From NCBI GenBank assembly GCA_023451735.1, contig JAEXYH010000063.1:1-52338 (forward strand): a stretch of 52,338 nucleotides of DNA, in the 5' to 3' direction. A model generated the notes under the pieces. The model saw only the letters and a list, made by a program, of their open reading frames with translations. It had not been told where the DNA came from and ran no database searches. Within the stretch, counting starts at the first letter, position 1, and each line of letters opens with the position of its first letter. Shown piece after piece: positions 8,423 to 17,302 of the stretch. The translations under genes were made by a program, and so were the position numbers. This DNA comes from Pseudomonadota bacterium (lineage in GTDB: Bacteria; Pseudomonadota; Alphaproteobacteria; Rhizobiales; Rhizobiaceae).

Positions 8423-9348
8423 CACACTACCTTCTTCTGCTGGTTCTGGAAGATCATGATCGGCACGACCAGCATGATCAGCAGAATAACGGCGACGGCG
8501 GAGGCGAGCGGCCAATCCCGGTTGCCGAAGAATTCCGTCCAGAGCGTCTTGCCGATCATCAGCGTATCGGCGCCGCCGAGCAGATCCGGGATGACGAATT
8601 CGCCGGTAATCGGGATGAAGCAGATCATCGAGCCGGCGATGACGCCCGGCAGCGACAGCGGGAAGGTGATCTTCCAGAAGGCTTTCCACGGCGGGCAGCC
8701 GAGATCGCTTGCGGCTTCCAGCAGGGAATTATCCATCTTCTCCAGTGCCGAATAAAGCGGCAGCACCATGAAGGGCAGATAGGAATAAACGATACCGATA
8801 AAGACGGCGTAATCGGTGCGGAAGATCTGCACCTGCTGGTCAGGTCCCATCAGGCCGATCGTCTGCAACGCGAGCGTCAGCAGTCCATCCGGCTTCAGGA
8901 TACCGATCCAGGCGTAAACGCGGATGAGGAACGAGGTCCAGAAGGGCAAGATGACCAGCATGACCAGCGTCGGCCTGATCGACGTCGGGGCGCGGGCCAT
9001 TGCGAGCGCCATCGGGTACCCGATCAGGAGAAGCAGCAGCGTCGAGATCGCCGCGATCCTGAGTGAAGACAGATAGGACCAGATATAAAGCGGGTCTTCC
9101 GTCAGAAAGACGTAGTTCTCGAAATCGAGCTGCGAGAAAAAGTCGCCGATCGCACCGAAGCCTTCGAATACGGGCGTATAGGGCGGGATCGAGATGGCCG
9201 TATCGGAGAAGGATATCTTCAGAATGATCAGGAACGGCGCGGCGAAGAAAAGGATCAGCCAGACATAGGGCACCATGACGACCAGCCAGCGGGTCCAGGA
9301 ATGACCGCCGGTATGCGGGGCAGGATTGGCTTCAGCGACATTGGCCAT
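8422..9348 (-). CDS. potH: putrescine ABC transporter permease PotH
   Basis: A 308-residue inner-membrane permease, partner of PotI. After a hydrophilic start the first helix is WLVVMVPYVWLILFFAAPFLIILKISF. The EAA motif is LLEAASDLGCPPWKAFWKITFPLSLPG. GGGGAG six bases before the ATG fixes the start. There are 15 bases between the potG stop and this start. The periplasmic loop after helix 1 (PPYTPVFEGFGAIGDFFSQL) is typical of PotB/PotH. It forms the membrane channel with PotI, energised by PotG. Confidence 0.92.
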   Translation of the reverse strand: MANVAEANPAPHTGGHSWTRWLVVMVPYVWLILFFAAPFLIILKISFSDTAISIPPYTPVFEGFGAIGDFFSQLDFENYVFLTEDPLYIWSYLSSLRIAAISTLLLLLIGYPMALAMARAPTSIRPTLVMLVILPFWTSFLIRVYAWIGILKPDGLLTLALQTIGLMGPDQQVQIFRTDYAVFIGIVYSYLPFMVLPLYSALEKMDNSLLEAASDLGCPPWKAFWKITFPLSLPGVIAGSMICFIPITGEFVIPDLLGGADTLMIGKTLWTEFFGNRDWPLASAVAVILLIMLVVPIMIFQNQQKKVV

Positions 9349-9363
9349 GTTCGCTCCCCTTTC

Positions 9364-10521
9364 CTATCGTGTCAGCACGAGGCCGGCATCACGCGGCCAG
9401 GTGAGCCAGACCCTGTCTTCGAAGGTGATCGGCCGGTCAACGAGGCGAGAGACATTCGCCTGGGCGGCGCGCATGAACCGGCCATCCTCGGAACGGACGA
9501 TGAAGAGCGAGAAATCACCCAGATAACCGATGTCCCAGACTTCGCCATAGAAGCTGTTAACGGATGGATCGGCCGGTGCATCCTGCGAGATACGGACCTT
9601 TTCCGGGCGGATGGCGAAGGCGACATGATCCCCCTTCACGGCCTGGCATTCCTGATCGACGGCGATCGACAGGCCTTCGCTTTCGATCTTCACCGCTCCC
9701 GGTGCGCCGAGTGCGCTTGCCGTCTCGGCGACCCTGCCTTCGATGATGTTGATGTCACCGATGAAATCCGCAACGTAACGGCTGTTCGGTGCCTCATAGA
9801 TTTCGGCAGGCGTCGCCACCTGCATGATGACACCCTTGTCCATAACGGCGATCCGGTCGGACACGGTCATCGCCTCCTCCTGGTCATGGGTGACGATGAG
9901 GAAGGTCATGCCGAGCGTCTGCTGCAGATCCATCAGTTCGAACTGGGTTTCCTCGCGCAGCTTCTTGTCGAGCGCGCCGAGCGGTTCGTCGAGCAGCAGA
10001 ACCTTGGGGCGCTTGGCGAGCGAGCGGGCAAGCGCCACACGCTGACGCTGGCCACCGGATAGCTGGTTCGGCTTGCGCTTGGCGAACTGTTCCAGCTTGA
10101 CGAGTTTCAGCATTTCCTGGACGCGGGCATTGATCTCGCCCTTCTGCATATTGTCCTGTTCGAGGCCGAAGGCGATGTTCTTTTCCACCGACATATGCGG
10201 GAAAAGCGCGTAGGACTGGAACATCATATTGGTGGGGCGGCGATAGGGCGGCACGCCACCGATATCCTGCCCCTGCAGCAGGATGCGGCCTTCGGTCGGC
10301 TCCTCGAAGCCGGCAAGCATGCGCATCAGCGTAGTCTTGCCGCAACCGGAAGGACCAAGCAGCGAGAAGAACTCGCGCTCATAGATATCAAGCGTCAGAT
10401 TGTCGACGGCGACGAAATCGCCGAAGCGTTTGGTGATATTCTCGAAGCGGATGAAGGGGACCGCATTCGGATCGGTCCAGGGAGAGAATTTGCGTTTAAC
10501 CGGTCCGAGAGATTTCGCCAT
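9364..10521 (-). CDS. potG: putrescine ABC transporter ATP-binding protein PotG
   Basis: A 385-residue cytoplasmic ATPase of the PotA/PotG family. Walker A is GPSGCGKTT (residues 56-64), the signature is LSGGQRQR, Walker B is VLLLDEPLGALD and the switch histidine is in TVTHDQEEA-like LIVTHDQEEAM. A C-terminal TOBE-type beta domain (about 280-385; FAIRPEKVRIS) is typical of transporters for charged small molecules. Length agrees with E. coli PotG. It is separated from potF by a hairpin terminator at 10552-10574, so its expression with potH and potI should be below that of potF. Confidence 0.93.
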   Translation of the reverse strand: MAKSLGPVKRKFSPWTDPNAVPFIRFENITKRFGDFVAVDNLTLDIYEREFFSLLGPSGCGKTTLMRMLAGFEEPTEGRILLQGQDIGGVPPYRRPTNMMFQSYALFPHMSVEKNIAFGLEQDNMQKGEINARVQEMLKLVKLEQFAKRKPNQLSGGQRQRVALARSLAKRPKVLLLDEPLGALDKKLREETQFELMDLQQTLGMTFLIVTHDQEEAMTVSDRIAVMDKGVIMQVATPAEIYEAPNSRYVADFIGDINIIEGRVAETASALGAPGAVKIESEGLSIAVDQECQAVKGDHVAFAIRPEKVRISQDAPADPSVNSFYGEVWDIGYLGDFSLFIVRSEDGRFMRAAQANVSRLVDRPITFEDRVWLTWPRDAGLVLTR

Positions 10522-10551
10522 GCCTTGCCCCGCTTGCGATCCTTGAAGACG

Positions 10552-10574
10552 AAAAAGGCGGGTCGAAACCCGCC
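10552..10574 (-). terminator. intercistronic terminator/attenuator between potF and potG
   Basis: On the minus strand GGCGGGT-TTCG-ACCCGCC is a perfect 7-bp stem with a stable TTCG tetraloop, followed by five T. It lies 15 bases after the potF stop and 30 bases before the potG start, so it should end most transcripts after the binding-protein gene and let some read through into potGHI. Confidence 0.75.
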
Positions 10575-10589
10575 CTCATGTTGCCAACC

Positions 10590-11684
10590 TCAGCTACCGG
10601 TCTTGATCTGTGTCCAGACCCGGTTCAGCACGCGCTGTTCGCGCGGACCATACGGGGAGATTGTGAAAAGCTTATTCACGACTTCTTCCGGCGGATAGAC
10701 CGAGGGGTTATCCAGCACTTCCTTGTCGAGGAACTGCTGCGAGGCGAGGTTGCCGTTGGCATACTGGACGTAGTTCGAAGCTTTGGCGATGACTTCCGGC
10801 TTCATCAGGTAATTGATAAAGGCATGGGCTTCGTCGACATTCTTCGCGTCCGCAGGGATAGCGAGGTTGTCGAACCACATATAGGTGCCTTCCTTGGGGA
10901 TGACGAACTCGACCTTGACGCCGTTGCCGGCTTCTTCGGCGCGCGTCTTTGCCTGCAGGATGTCACCCGACCAGCCGATCGAGATACAGCTGTCGCCATT
11001 GGCAAGCTCATCGATGTAGGCGGACGCGTTGAACGTCTTCACGAAGGGGCGGATACCCTTGTAGACCTCGCCGCCGGCTTCCAGATCAGCGGTCTGCTTG
11101 CTGTCCGGATCCTTGCCGATATAGTTCATGGCGATGGCGAAGGTTTCGTCGGAGGCATCGAGAATGTTGATGCCGCAAGATTTCAGCTTCTCGGCATTTT
11201 CCGGCTTGAAGAGGATATCCCAGCTGTCGACCGGCACATCACCGAGGGCAGCCTTCACCTTGTCGACATTATAGCCGATACCGGTCGTGCCCCACATGTA
11301 GTTGATGGCGTATTCGTTGCCGGGGTCGTATTTGGCAAGACGCTCGGAGACGAGCGGCCAGAGATTGGTCATGTTCGGCAGCTTCGACTTGTCGAGCTTC
11401 TGAAACACGCCGGCCTGGATCTGACGGGCGAGGAAGGGAGCGGTCGGGACAACGACATCATAACCGGAACCACCGGCGAGAAGCTTGGTCTCGACCAGAT
11501 CGTTGCTGTCGAAGACGTCGTAGACGACCTTGATGCCGGTTTCCTTGGTGAAATCCGCCAGAATCGACTCGTCGATGTAATCCGACCAGTTATAGACGTG
11601 GACAACTTTCTCCTGCGCCATAGCCGAGGATACGATTGCTGTCGTGGCAAGCACGGCAGCGAGGCTAAACAAACGGATTTTCAT
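10590..11684 (-). CDS. potF: putrescine-binding periplasmic protein PotF
   Basis: A 364-residue extracellular solute-binding protein (PotD/PotF family). The signal peptide is residues 1 to about 23 (cleavage AMA-QE). The mature start KVVHVYNWSDYIDESILADF is the hallmark of polyamine-binding proteins, and the conserved NYMWGTTGIGYN and FIPKEG-like FVIPKEGTYMWFDN segments surround the ligand. GGAGAG lies six bases before the ATG. First gene of the pot operon; a promoter is expected in the 129 bases up to the scpR stop. Putrescine is inferred by family and context; spermidine cannot be excluded. Confidence 0.92.
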   Translation of the reverse strand: MKIRLFSLAAVLATTAIVSSAMAQEKVVHVYNWSDYIDESILADFTKETGIKVVYDVFDSNDLVETKLLAGGSGYDVVVPTAPFLARQIQAGVFQKLDKSKLPNMTNLWPLVSERLAKYDPGNEYAINYMWGTTGIGYNVDKVKAALGDVPVDSWDILFKPENAEKLKSCGINILDASDETFAIAMNYIGKDPDSKQTADLEAGGEVYKGIRPFVKTFNASAYIDELANGDSCISIGWSGDILQAKTRAEEAGNGVKVEFVIPKEGTYMWFDNLAIPADAKNVDEAHAFINYLMKPEVIAKASNYVQYANGNLASQQFLDKEVLDNPSVYPPEEVVNKLFTISPYGPREQRVLNRVWTQIKTGS

Positions 11685-11813
11685 GATCTCTCCTGTTCCG
11701 AGCTCTGGCGCGACCGTGATCGCATATGTTTTTCATAAGGTTTTTGGCAAGAGTAGAAAGGATTCTTCCGCCTCACAAGTAGGAATGTGCGGCGCGAAAG
11801 AACTTCCCCAAAG

Positions 11814-13229
11814 CTATTGAAAGTCAAACGCGCTCAATCCGGTTACCATTTCGTCCAGCCCGAGCGGGCGTGTGATCGGTGGCTCGGCACGGGACAAGCA
11901 GGCCTTGCGTTCGCAGATGCGGCAAGCGGGACCGGCGGCGACAGCAAAACCGTCGGAAGGCAGGGCCGCCGCATAAACAACATCTGCGGAAAATCCGATA
12001 TCGCAGCCGATGAGGATGGCGGTGCGCCTGATCCGCTCGCCGAAATCGGCCTGCGGGCCTTCAAGCGTTCTTGAGATCGTCAAGAAAACGTCGCCTTCAG
12101 GCATCTCGACCCGGTCGACCAGAATACGGCCCGGTTCGGCGAAGGCCGAATGGATGCCGAGCTTCGGACACCGGCCGCCGAAGCGCGACAGTGGAAACCC
12201 TTGTGCGCCTGCGCGTCGCACGACATTGCCGGCGTGATCGATCTCCATGAGAAAAAACGGAATGCCTGCCGCCTCCGGACGACAGAGGGACGTCAGCCGA
12301 GCCGCCGCCTGTTCGAAGGAAACGTCGAAACGCGAACGCAAGATGTCTATATCGTAGCGGGCGCGCTGCGCAGCGGAAAGGAATGCACCATAAGGCATGA
12401 GCAGGGCATGGGCCGCGTAACGGGCGAGCTCGAAGCGGGCGATACGGCGAGCTTCGTCGGTGTGCAGGGAGAGCCCGCCAAGTTCCGCATCGATTTCGGG
12501 GGTAAGTGCGAGGAGTGCTACTTCCATCGCAAGTTCACGGTTACGGTCGAAGGGAGACAGTCTTTCCGACAGGAAAAGCCGCATACTATGGCGGTCATAA
12601 CGGCGGCGCAGACTCGGCATGACATGAGTGGGAAGCGTGCGGACGGTAATGCCACGTTCGCCTTTCAGCCAGGATCGCAGGGCAGACGGCAGGTCGTCGC
12701 CCGCGGCAAAGGTTTTCGCCAGCGCCTCCGCAGCATCTTCGATGCGGGCAAAGAAATTCGGCCGCCGCTCCAAGGACTGTCGCACCTCGTCTATCGGCAT
12801 GTGGCTGCCGGTCGACGCCATCTCCCTGCCCTCGCTTGCCAGAAGAGCTGCAAGATCGGAAAGCCGGCCGGCCTGTTCCCGGTACGCGCGATAGAGTTTG
12901 ATGGCGGCGAGCGCCGCGTTCGGTGCCGCCTCAGCCACTTCGACTATTTCCTGGTCGCCGGGGATTTCACCGGCCAGAAGTGGATCGGCAAAGACCTCGC
13001 GAAGCTGTCCCGACAAGCCGCCGCCCTCACCCTGAAGCGCATCGAGATCCACCTTATAGGTAGAGGCGAGCTTCAGAAGCAGCTGCACCGTCAGCGGTCG
13101 CTGGTTGCGCTCGATGAGATTGAGATAGGATGGCGAGATCTCCAATGCGCCCGCCATGGCCGTCTGGGTCAACCCCAGCCCCAGGCGAACACGCCGGACG
13201 CGACCTCCCGCAAACACTTTCCGCTCCAC
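11814..13229 (-). CDS. ScpR/RamB-type short-chain fatty acyl transcriptional regulator
   Basis: A 471-residue DNA-binding regulator. An XRE-type helix-turn-helix occupies residues 8-65 (LGLTQTAMAGALEISPSYLNLIERNQRPL). The middle is an ImmA/IrrE-like domain, but where the zinc protease motif HExxH would be I read ARFELARYAAHALLMP, so it is probably not a protease. The C-terminal domain carries CRICERKACLSRAEPP, a cysteine motif of the ScpR (short-chain fatty acyl regulator, DUF2083) family. Relatives (RamB, MccR, IclR-like in function) control acetate, propionate and glyoxylate-shunt genes. It is divergent from aceA, its likely target, across a 199-base region with repeated TTTACAAA elements. 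Confidence 0.85.
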   Translation of the reverse strand: MERKVFAGGRVRRVRLGLGLTQTAMAGALEISPSYLNLIERNQRPLTVQLLLKLASTYKVDLDALQGEGGGLSGQLREVFADPLLAGEIPGDQEIVEVAEAAPNAALAAIKLYRAYREQAGRLSDLAALLASEGREMASTGSHMPIDEVRQSLERRPNFFARIEDAAEALAKTFAAGDDLPSALRSWLKGERGITVRTLPTHVMPSLRRRYDRHSMRLFLSERLSPFDRNRELAMEVALLALTPEIDAELGGLSLHTDEARRIARFELARYAAHALLMPYGAFLSAAQRARYDIDILRSRFDVSFEQAAARLTSLCRPEAAGIPFFLMEIDHAGNVVRRAGAQGFPLSRFGGRCPKLGIHSAFAEPGRILVDRVEMPEGDVFLTISRTLEGPQADFGERIRRTAILIGCDIGFSADVVYAAALPSDGFAVAAGPACRICERKACLSRAEPPITRPLGLDEMVTGLSAFDFQ

Positions 13230-13268
13230 TAAAGACCTCCTCCTGTCAAAGTTTTACGCGGCTCGATA

Positions 13269-13378
13269 TTTACAAATTTTACAAAATCATCTTCGGCTCT
13301 GTGTAAGTCGTGACAACGTAACTTCTTTTATATCATGTACTTATAGAATTAACATTCGTCATTCTGTAAATCTTTCAC
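13269..13378. promoter_or_regulatory. candidate operator region between scpR-like gene and aceA
   Basis: The AT-rich divergent spacer holds TTTACAAA twice in tandem (13269-13276 and 13278-13285) about 45 bases before the regulator start. A near-palindrome, TGTAAATCTTTCACA (13365-13378 or so), lies about 50 bases before aceA and carries the same half-site inverted. These look like regulator sites and recall the TTTGCAAA core reported for RamB in Corynebacterium. Function is inferred. Confidence 0.4.
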
Positions 13379-13428
13379 ATGGACTTTCGGCCTGATCCAG
13401 AAGTTCAAATCTTGTGGGAGAGAGACAG

Positions 13429-14718
13429 ATGACAGATTTTTACAAGCTCGTTGCCGATGCGCCTGAAGGCAGATTCGACGGGATCACCCGCCCCTATTCC
13501 GCCGAGGACGTGCAGCGGCTGCGCGGCTCGATGGAGATCCGGTATTCGTTGGCGGAAAAGGGCGCCAACCGTCTCTGGGAGTTGCTGAGAAACGAGGACT
13601 TCGTCAACGCGCTCGGCGCCATGACCGGCAATCAGGCGATGCAGCAGGTGCGCGCCGGACTGAAAGCGATCTATCTCTCTGGCTGGCAGGTGGCGGCCGA
13701 CAGCAATACCGCATCGTCGATGTATCCGGACCAGTCGCTTTATCCCGCCAATGCCGCGCCGGAACTGGCGCGCCGTATCAATCGCACGCTTCAGCGCGCC
13801 GACCAGATCGAGACTGCGGAGGGCAGGGGGCTTTCCGTCGATACGTGGTTCGCGCCCATCGTCGCCGATGCTGAAGCCGGCTTCGGCGGGCCGCTCAATG
13901 CCTTCGAGATCATGAAGGCGTTTATCGAGGCCGGCGCTGCGGGTGTTCATTTCGAGGACCAGTTGGCTTCGGAAAAGAAGTGCGGCCATCTGGGCGGCAA
14001 GGTGCTGATCCCGACCGCGGCGCATATCCGCAACCTGACGGCAGCGCGGCTTGCCGCCGACGTCATGGGCGTGCCGACGCTGGTCATCGCCCGCACGGAT
14101 GCGGAAGCGGCAAAACTGCTGACGTCCGATATAGACGAACGCGACCAGCCCTTTGTCGATTATGATGCGGGGCGGACTGCGGAAGGGTTTTATCGGGTGA
14201 AGAACGGGCTCGAGCCCTGCATTGCCCGTGCGGTTGCCTATGCGCCGCATTGCGACCTCATCTGGTGCGAGACCTCCAAGCCGGATCTGGAGCAGGCACG
14301 CCGGTTCGCCGAGGGCGTGCACCGGGAACATCCGGGCAAGATGCTGGCCTACAATTGCTCGCCTTCGTTCAACTGGAAAAAGAACCTCGACGACGCGACG
14401 ATCGCCAAGTTCCAGCGCGAGCTGGGGGCGATGGGCTACAAATTCCAGTTCATCACACTTGCCGGCTTCCACCAGTTGAATTTCGGCATGTTCGAGCTTT
14501 CGCGCGGTTACAAGGACCGGCAGATGGCAGCGTATTCTGAACTGCAGGAGGCGGAATTCGACGCGGAAATCAACGGATACACGGCGACCAAGCACCAGAG
14601 AGAGGTCGGCACCGGTTATTTCGACGCCGTGTCGATGGCGATTACGGGAGGGCTATCTTCCACGACCGCCATGAGTGAATCGACCGAGCATGCACAGTTC
14701 CGGCCGGCGGCTGAATGA
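13429..14718 (+). CDS. aceA: isocitrate lyase
   Basis: A 429-residue cytoplasmic enzyme that splits isocitrate into glyoxylate and succinate, the first step of the glyoxylate shunt used on acetate or fatty acids. The active-site loop SEKKCGHLGGKVL places the catalytic cysteine at residue 185, and TWFAPIVADAEAGFGG, VIARTDAEAA and YNCSPSFNWKK are all family signatures. The start is ATG at 13429 with GGGAGAG upstream; a GTG at 13414 precedes the ribosome site and is rejected. Divergent from the scpR-like regulator. A small gene follows after 33 bases. Confidence 0.96.
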   Translation: MTDFYKLVADAPEGRFDGITRPYSAEDVQRLRGSMEIRYSLAEKGANRLWELLRNEDFVNALGAMTGNQAMQQVRAGLKAIYLSGWQVAADSNTASSMYPDQSLYPANAAPELARRINRTLQRADQIETAEGRGLSVDTWFAPIVADAEAGFGGPLNAFEIMKAFIEAGAAGVHFEDQLASEKKCGHLGGKVLIPTAAHIRNLTAARLAADVMGVPTLVIARTDAEAAKLLTSDIDERDQPFVDYDAGRTAEGFYRVKNGLEPCIARAVAYAPHCDLIWCETSKPDLEQARRFAEGVHREHPGKMLAYNCSPSFNWKKNLDDATIAKFQRELGAMGYKFQFITLAGFHQLNFGMFELSRGYKDRQMAAYSELQEAEFDAEINGYTATKHQREVGTGYFDAVSMAITGGLSSTTAMSESTEHAQFRPAAE

Positions 14719-14751
14719 TCAGGCAATACATCAACGAAAGGAGACCCCGAA

Positions 14752-15003
14752 ATGACGATCCAGACACCCATCAAGACCCATGTCAAGGAAAGGGCGGAGG
14801 AGCAGGCAAGCGCCATGACCGCTGATCAGCAGGCGGCGATCCGCTTGCTTGCCAACGATCTTCACCGGCTGAACCATGCCGTCATGAAGGCGGTCGAGGC
14901 CGGCGTTTCGGTCGAGCTGATCCGCTCGGCACGGCATCACGGTGGCGACGGCCACTGGGGTGACCTTATGGTTCCCGTCGTCATGACGAACAGGCTTCAA
15001 TAA
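14752..15003 (+). CDS. small conserved-looking hypothetical protein after aceA
   Basis: An 83-residue soluble protein with a strong ribosome site (AAAGGAG) before the ATG. I do not recognise a named family. A helical region (about 25-60; ADQQAAIRLLANDLHRLNHAVMKAVEAG) is followed by SVELIRSARHHGGDGHWGDLMVPVV, with a His/Gly/Asp-rich patch that could bind metal. It is 33 bases after aceA on the same strand and before a terminator, so probably co-transcribed and possibly under the same regulator. A role in the glyoxylate shunt is only a guess from position. Confidence 0.75.
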   Translation: MTIQTPIKTHVKERAEEQASAMTADQQAAIRLLANDLHRLNHAVMKAVEAGVSVELIRSARHHGGDGHWGDLMVPVVMTNRLQ

Positions 15004-15109
15004 GCCCTCGACACTCCCAGGACAAACACCGGTCATGACACGTACCGGGACCATGACGACCGTCGGAAAAAGCTGACGCCCGGCCATACCTTCTCCGTTC
15101 CCACGCAAA

Positions 15110-15141
15110 GAGAAAGGGCGACCAACCGGCCGCCCTTTCTC
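15110..15141. terminator. bidirectional terminator
   Basis: GAGAAAGGGCG and CGCCCTTTCTC form a perfect 11-bp inverted repeat around a 10-base loop. It sits between the aceA transcript from the left and the chemoreceptor gene converging from the right, and can serve both. Confidence 0.7.
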
Positions 15142-15171
15142 ATATTGTCTCTTCGTCGTGACGCAAAACGG

Positions 15172-17016
15172 TCAGGCTGCCCGGTCGTAGCGGCGATCTG
15201 CCTGTGGCGCTGCGGCGTCGATACGGAACTGCTGCAACAGGCCGAACAGAGCTTCGGTCTCGTCAGCCAGGCGACGGCTCGCCTCGCTGGTTTCGGCAAC
15301 CATGGCACCATTCTGCTGGGTCATCTGGTCCATCTGGTTGACGGACTGGTTGATGTTGGAGAGTGCTGCCGATTGGTCACGGCTGGCGGTGGCGATCGTT
15401 TCGACATGCTGGCTGATGACGACGATCTCGCTGCTGATCGTCGCAAGCACTTCACCTGCCTGCTGGACGAGCGAGGCGCCCTCGCCGACTTCATGGGTCG
15501 ACTGATTGATAAGACCCTTGATCTCCTTGGCGGCATCGGCGGAGCGTTGGGCCAGTTCACGCACTTCCTGCGCGACCACCGCGAAGCCCTTGCCGGCTTC
15601 TCCAGCGCGGGCTGCCTCGATACCGGCATTGAGCGCCAGAAGATTGGTCTGGAAAGCGATGTCGTCGATCACTTCGATGATCAGCTCGATCTTCTGCGAG
15701 GCGTCTTCGATCCGTCCCATCGCATCAACGGCATTCTTGACGACGACACCGGAATTGTCGGCGCTTTTCTTGGTGTGGCTGACAGCCTCGTTGGCCTCGC
15801 GGGCACGATCTGCAGAGGAGCGGACTGTGGCCGTGATTTCCTCGACGGCGGCAGCAGTCTCTTCAAGCGAAGCCGCCTGGCTTTCGGTCCGGCGCGACAG
15901 GTCTGCGGAAGAATGGCTGAGATCGGCACTGCTTCTCTGGATCGCCATCGTGCTCTGACGGATATGCGCAAGCGTGTCGCGCAGCTTGACGATCGAACCG
16001 TTGAAATCGGTGCGCAGCGGCTCGAGCTTGCCGGAGAACGGCTGGTCGATGGTGACGGAGAGATCGCCCTGGGAAAGGCGCGACAGAGCCGTACCGAGTG
16101 CGGTGACGGCCTGGTCGATCTGGCCGTCGACCATGCGCTTGTCGCTGTCGCTGCGCTCGCGTTCGGCTTCCGCCTCGGCGCGTTCCATGGCGCTTTGATG
16201 CTCGATGCGCAGCTTTTCCAGCGCGTTGTCGCGGAAGACCTGCAGGGCGCGGGCAATGTTGCCGAACTCGTCTGAGCGTGCGGTGTAGGGAATTTCGGAC
16301 TTGTTGTCGCCATCGGCAATTGCACGCACGGACCCGGTCAGAACGCCGAGCGGACGAACCAGCGCGCGAATGACGAAATAGCTGGCGACGGCGATAAAGA
16401 GAAGCGCGAGCAATGAGGAGATCATCAGCGCCGTACCGGCTGAGGCGATATGGGCGAAATAGACTTCCATCGGGATGCCGATGAAGAGCACACCGCTCAC
16501 CGCACCGGAGGCATTCATGACAGGGTAATAGGCCGTCATGAAGTCACGACCGAACAGAACCGCCGGGCCATAATAGGCCTCGCCGCGGCTGAGCATTGCC
16601 TGCGCCGGATGATCGGCAACGAGCTTAGTGCCAACGGCACGCTCACCTTTTTCGTTCTTCACATTGGTGGAGATGCGGACGTAATCATTGCCCTGCTTTT
16701 CGAAGACAGTGGCAACGCCGCCGATTGAACCGGCCGTACGGTCGACCAGATCATGCCCCTGGAGAGCACCTTCGCCGGCAGTAACCTTGGAAAGCTTGCC
16801 CTCGGAGAGCGTCGTCTTCGCACCGGCAGCAGCCGTCTCATAGATCAACGCCATGGTCCTGACGGACTTATGCGTATCCTCGACGGCCGTTTCCATGATG
16901 TCCTTGCGAAATGTGTTGTAGGCCAGACCTGCAACTGCAGAGACCGCAACGACGATGAGGAACAGGCAGAGGAATACAATTTTAGTGACGACCGAAGAAG
17001 GAACGATCTTTTTCAT
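15172..17016 (-). CDS. methyl-accepting chemotaxis protein with single Cache-type sensor
   Basis: A 614-residue inner-membrane chemoreceptor: helix 1 (about 10-32), a periplasmic Cache_3-Cache_2-like domain (about 33-190; TVFEKQGNDYVRISTNVKN, GRDFMTAYYPVMNASGAVSGVLFIG), helix 2 (about 195-218), HAMP, and a long signalling coiled coil whose hairpin tip EVRELAQRSADAAKEIKGLI contacts CheA/CheW. The last residues (DRRYDRAA) do not form a CheR/CheB-binding pentapeptide. The ligand cannot be read from sequence; sensors of this Cache class often bind small organic acids. AAGGG lies before the ATG. It may belong to the class of receptors found near flagellar loci, but no che genes are here. Confidence 0.9.
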   Translation of the reverse strand: MKKIVPSSVVTKIVFLCLFLIVVAVSAVAGLAYNTFRKDIMETAVEDTHKSVRTMALIYETAAAGAKTTLSEGKLSKVTAGEGALQGHDLVDRTAGSIGGVATVFEKQGNDYVRISTNVKNEKGERAVGTKLVADHPAQAMLSRGEAYYGPAVLFGRDFMTAYYPVMNASGAVSGVLFIGIPMEVYFAHIASAGTALMISSLLALLFIAVASYFVIRALVRPLGVLTGSVRAIADGDNKSEIPYTARSDEFGNIARALQVFRDNALEKLRIEHQSAMERAEAEAERERSDSDKRMVDGQIDQAVTALGTALSRLSQGDLSVTIDQPFSGKLEPLRTDFNGSIVKLRDTLAHIRQSTMAIQRSSADLSHSSADLSRRTESQAASLEETAAAVEEITATVRSSADRAREANEAVSHTKKSADNSGVVVKNAVDAMGRIEDASQKIELIIEVIDDIAFQTNLLALNAGIEAARAGEAGKGFAVVAQEVRELAQRSADAAKEIKGLINQSTHEVGEGASLVQQAGEVLATISSEIVVISQHVETIATASRDQSAALSNINQSVNQMDQMTQQNGAMVAETSEASRRLADETEALFGLLQQFRIDAAAPQADRRYDRAA

Positions 17017-17167
17017 AGCGAGCCCTTATGGGAGTAGAATTCCCACACAGACTCGCCGAAAGAGATGAAATTTTTGCTAAATTTGACTAAAGCCAATAGC
17101 TGATCTTCGGACACCAGCAGCAACGCGCCGGCAACCCGCCATGGATCAAACTAATTTCGCGTACCGC

Positions 17168-17302
17168 TTAAAACAGTACCGGTACGGTAAGAAGTGCAGC
17201 TGTGGCTCCGACAGCAATCATCAACAGGCTAAAGCGAACGAGCTTTGCGCGGTCATCCGCCTTGGCAATTGCGATAGCGCGGGCACGGCGAGCATTCGGC
17301 AT
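17168..17302 (-). CDS. 44-residue single-pass membrane protein
   Basis: A short frame in the 442-base gap between the chemoreceptor and the flavoprotein genes, too short for ordinary ORF calling. It has a ribosome site (GGAG nine bases before ATG). The first 22 residues are basic (MPNARRARAIAIAKADDRAK) and the rest is one hydrophobic helix (FSLLMIAVGATAALLTVPVLF) reaching the C-terminus. This is the build of a small inner-membrane protein with its N-terminus inside. I do not recognise it. The remaining bases on both sides (17017-17167 and 17303-17458) show no further gene. Confidence 0.55.
   Translation of the reverse strand: MPNARRARAIAIAKADDRAKLVRFSLLMIAVGATAALLTVPVLF

Noticed and set aside
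7628..8755. 375-residue plus-strand frame opposite potI/potH
   Set aside because: Very polar, Arg/Asp/Gly-rich translation complementary to two recognised permeases.
10578..11738. 386-residue plus-strand frame opposite potF
   Set aside because: Antisense echo of a protein with clear signal peptide and family motifs.
13405..14595. 396-residue minus-strand frame opposite aceA
   Set aside because: Antisense echo of isocitrate lyase; no ribosome site or recognisable domains.
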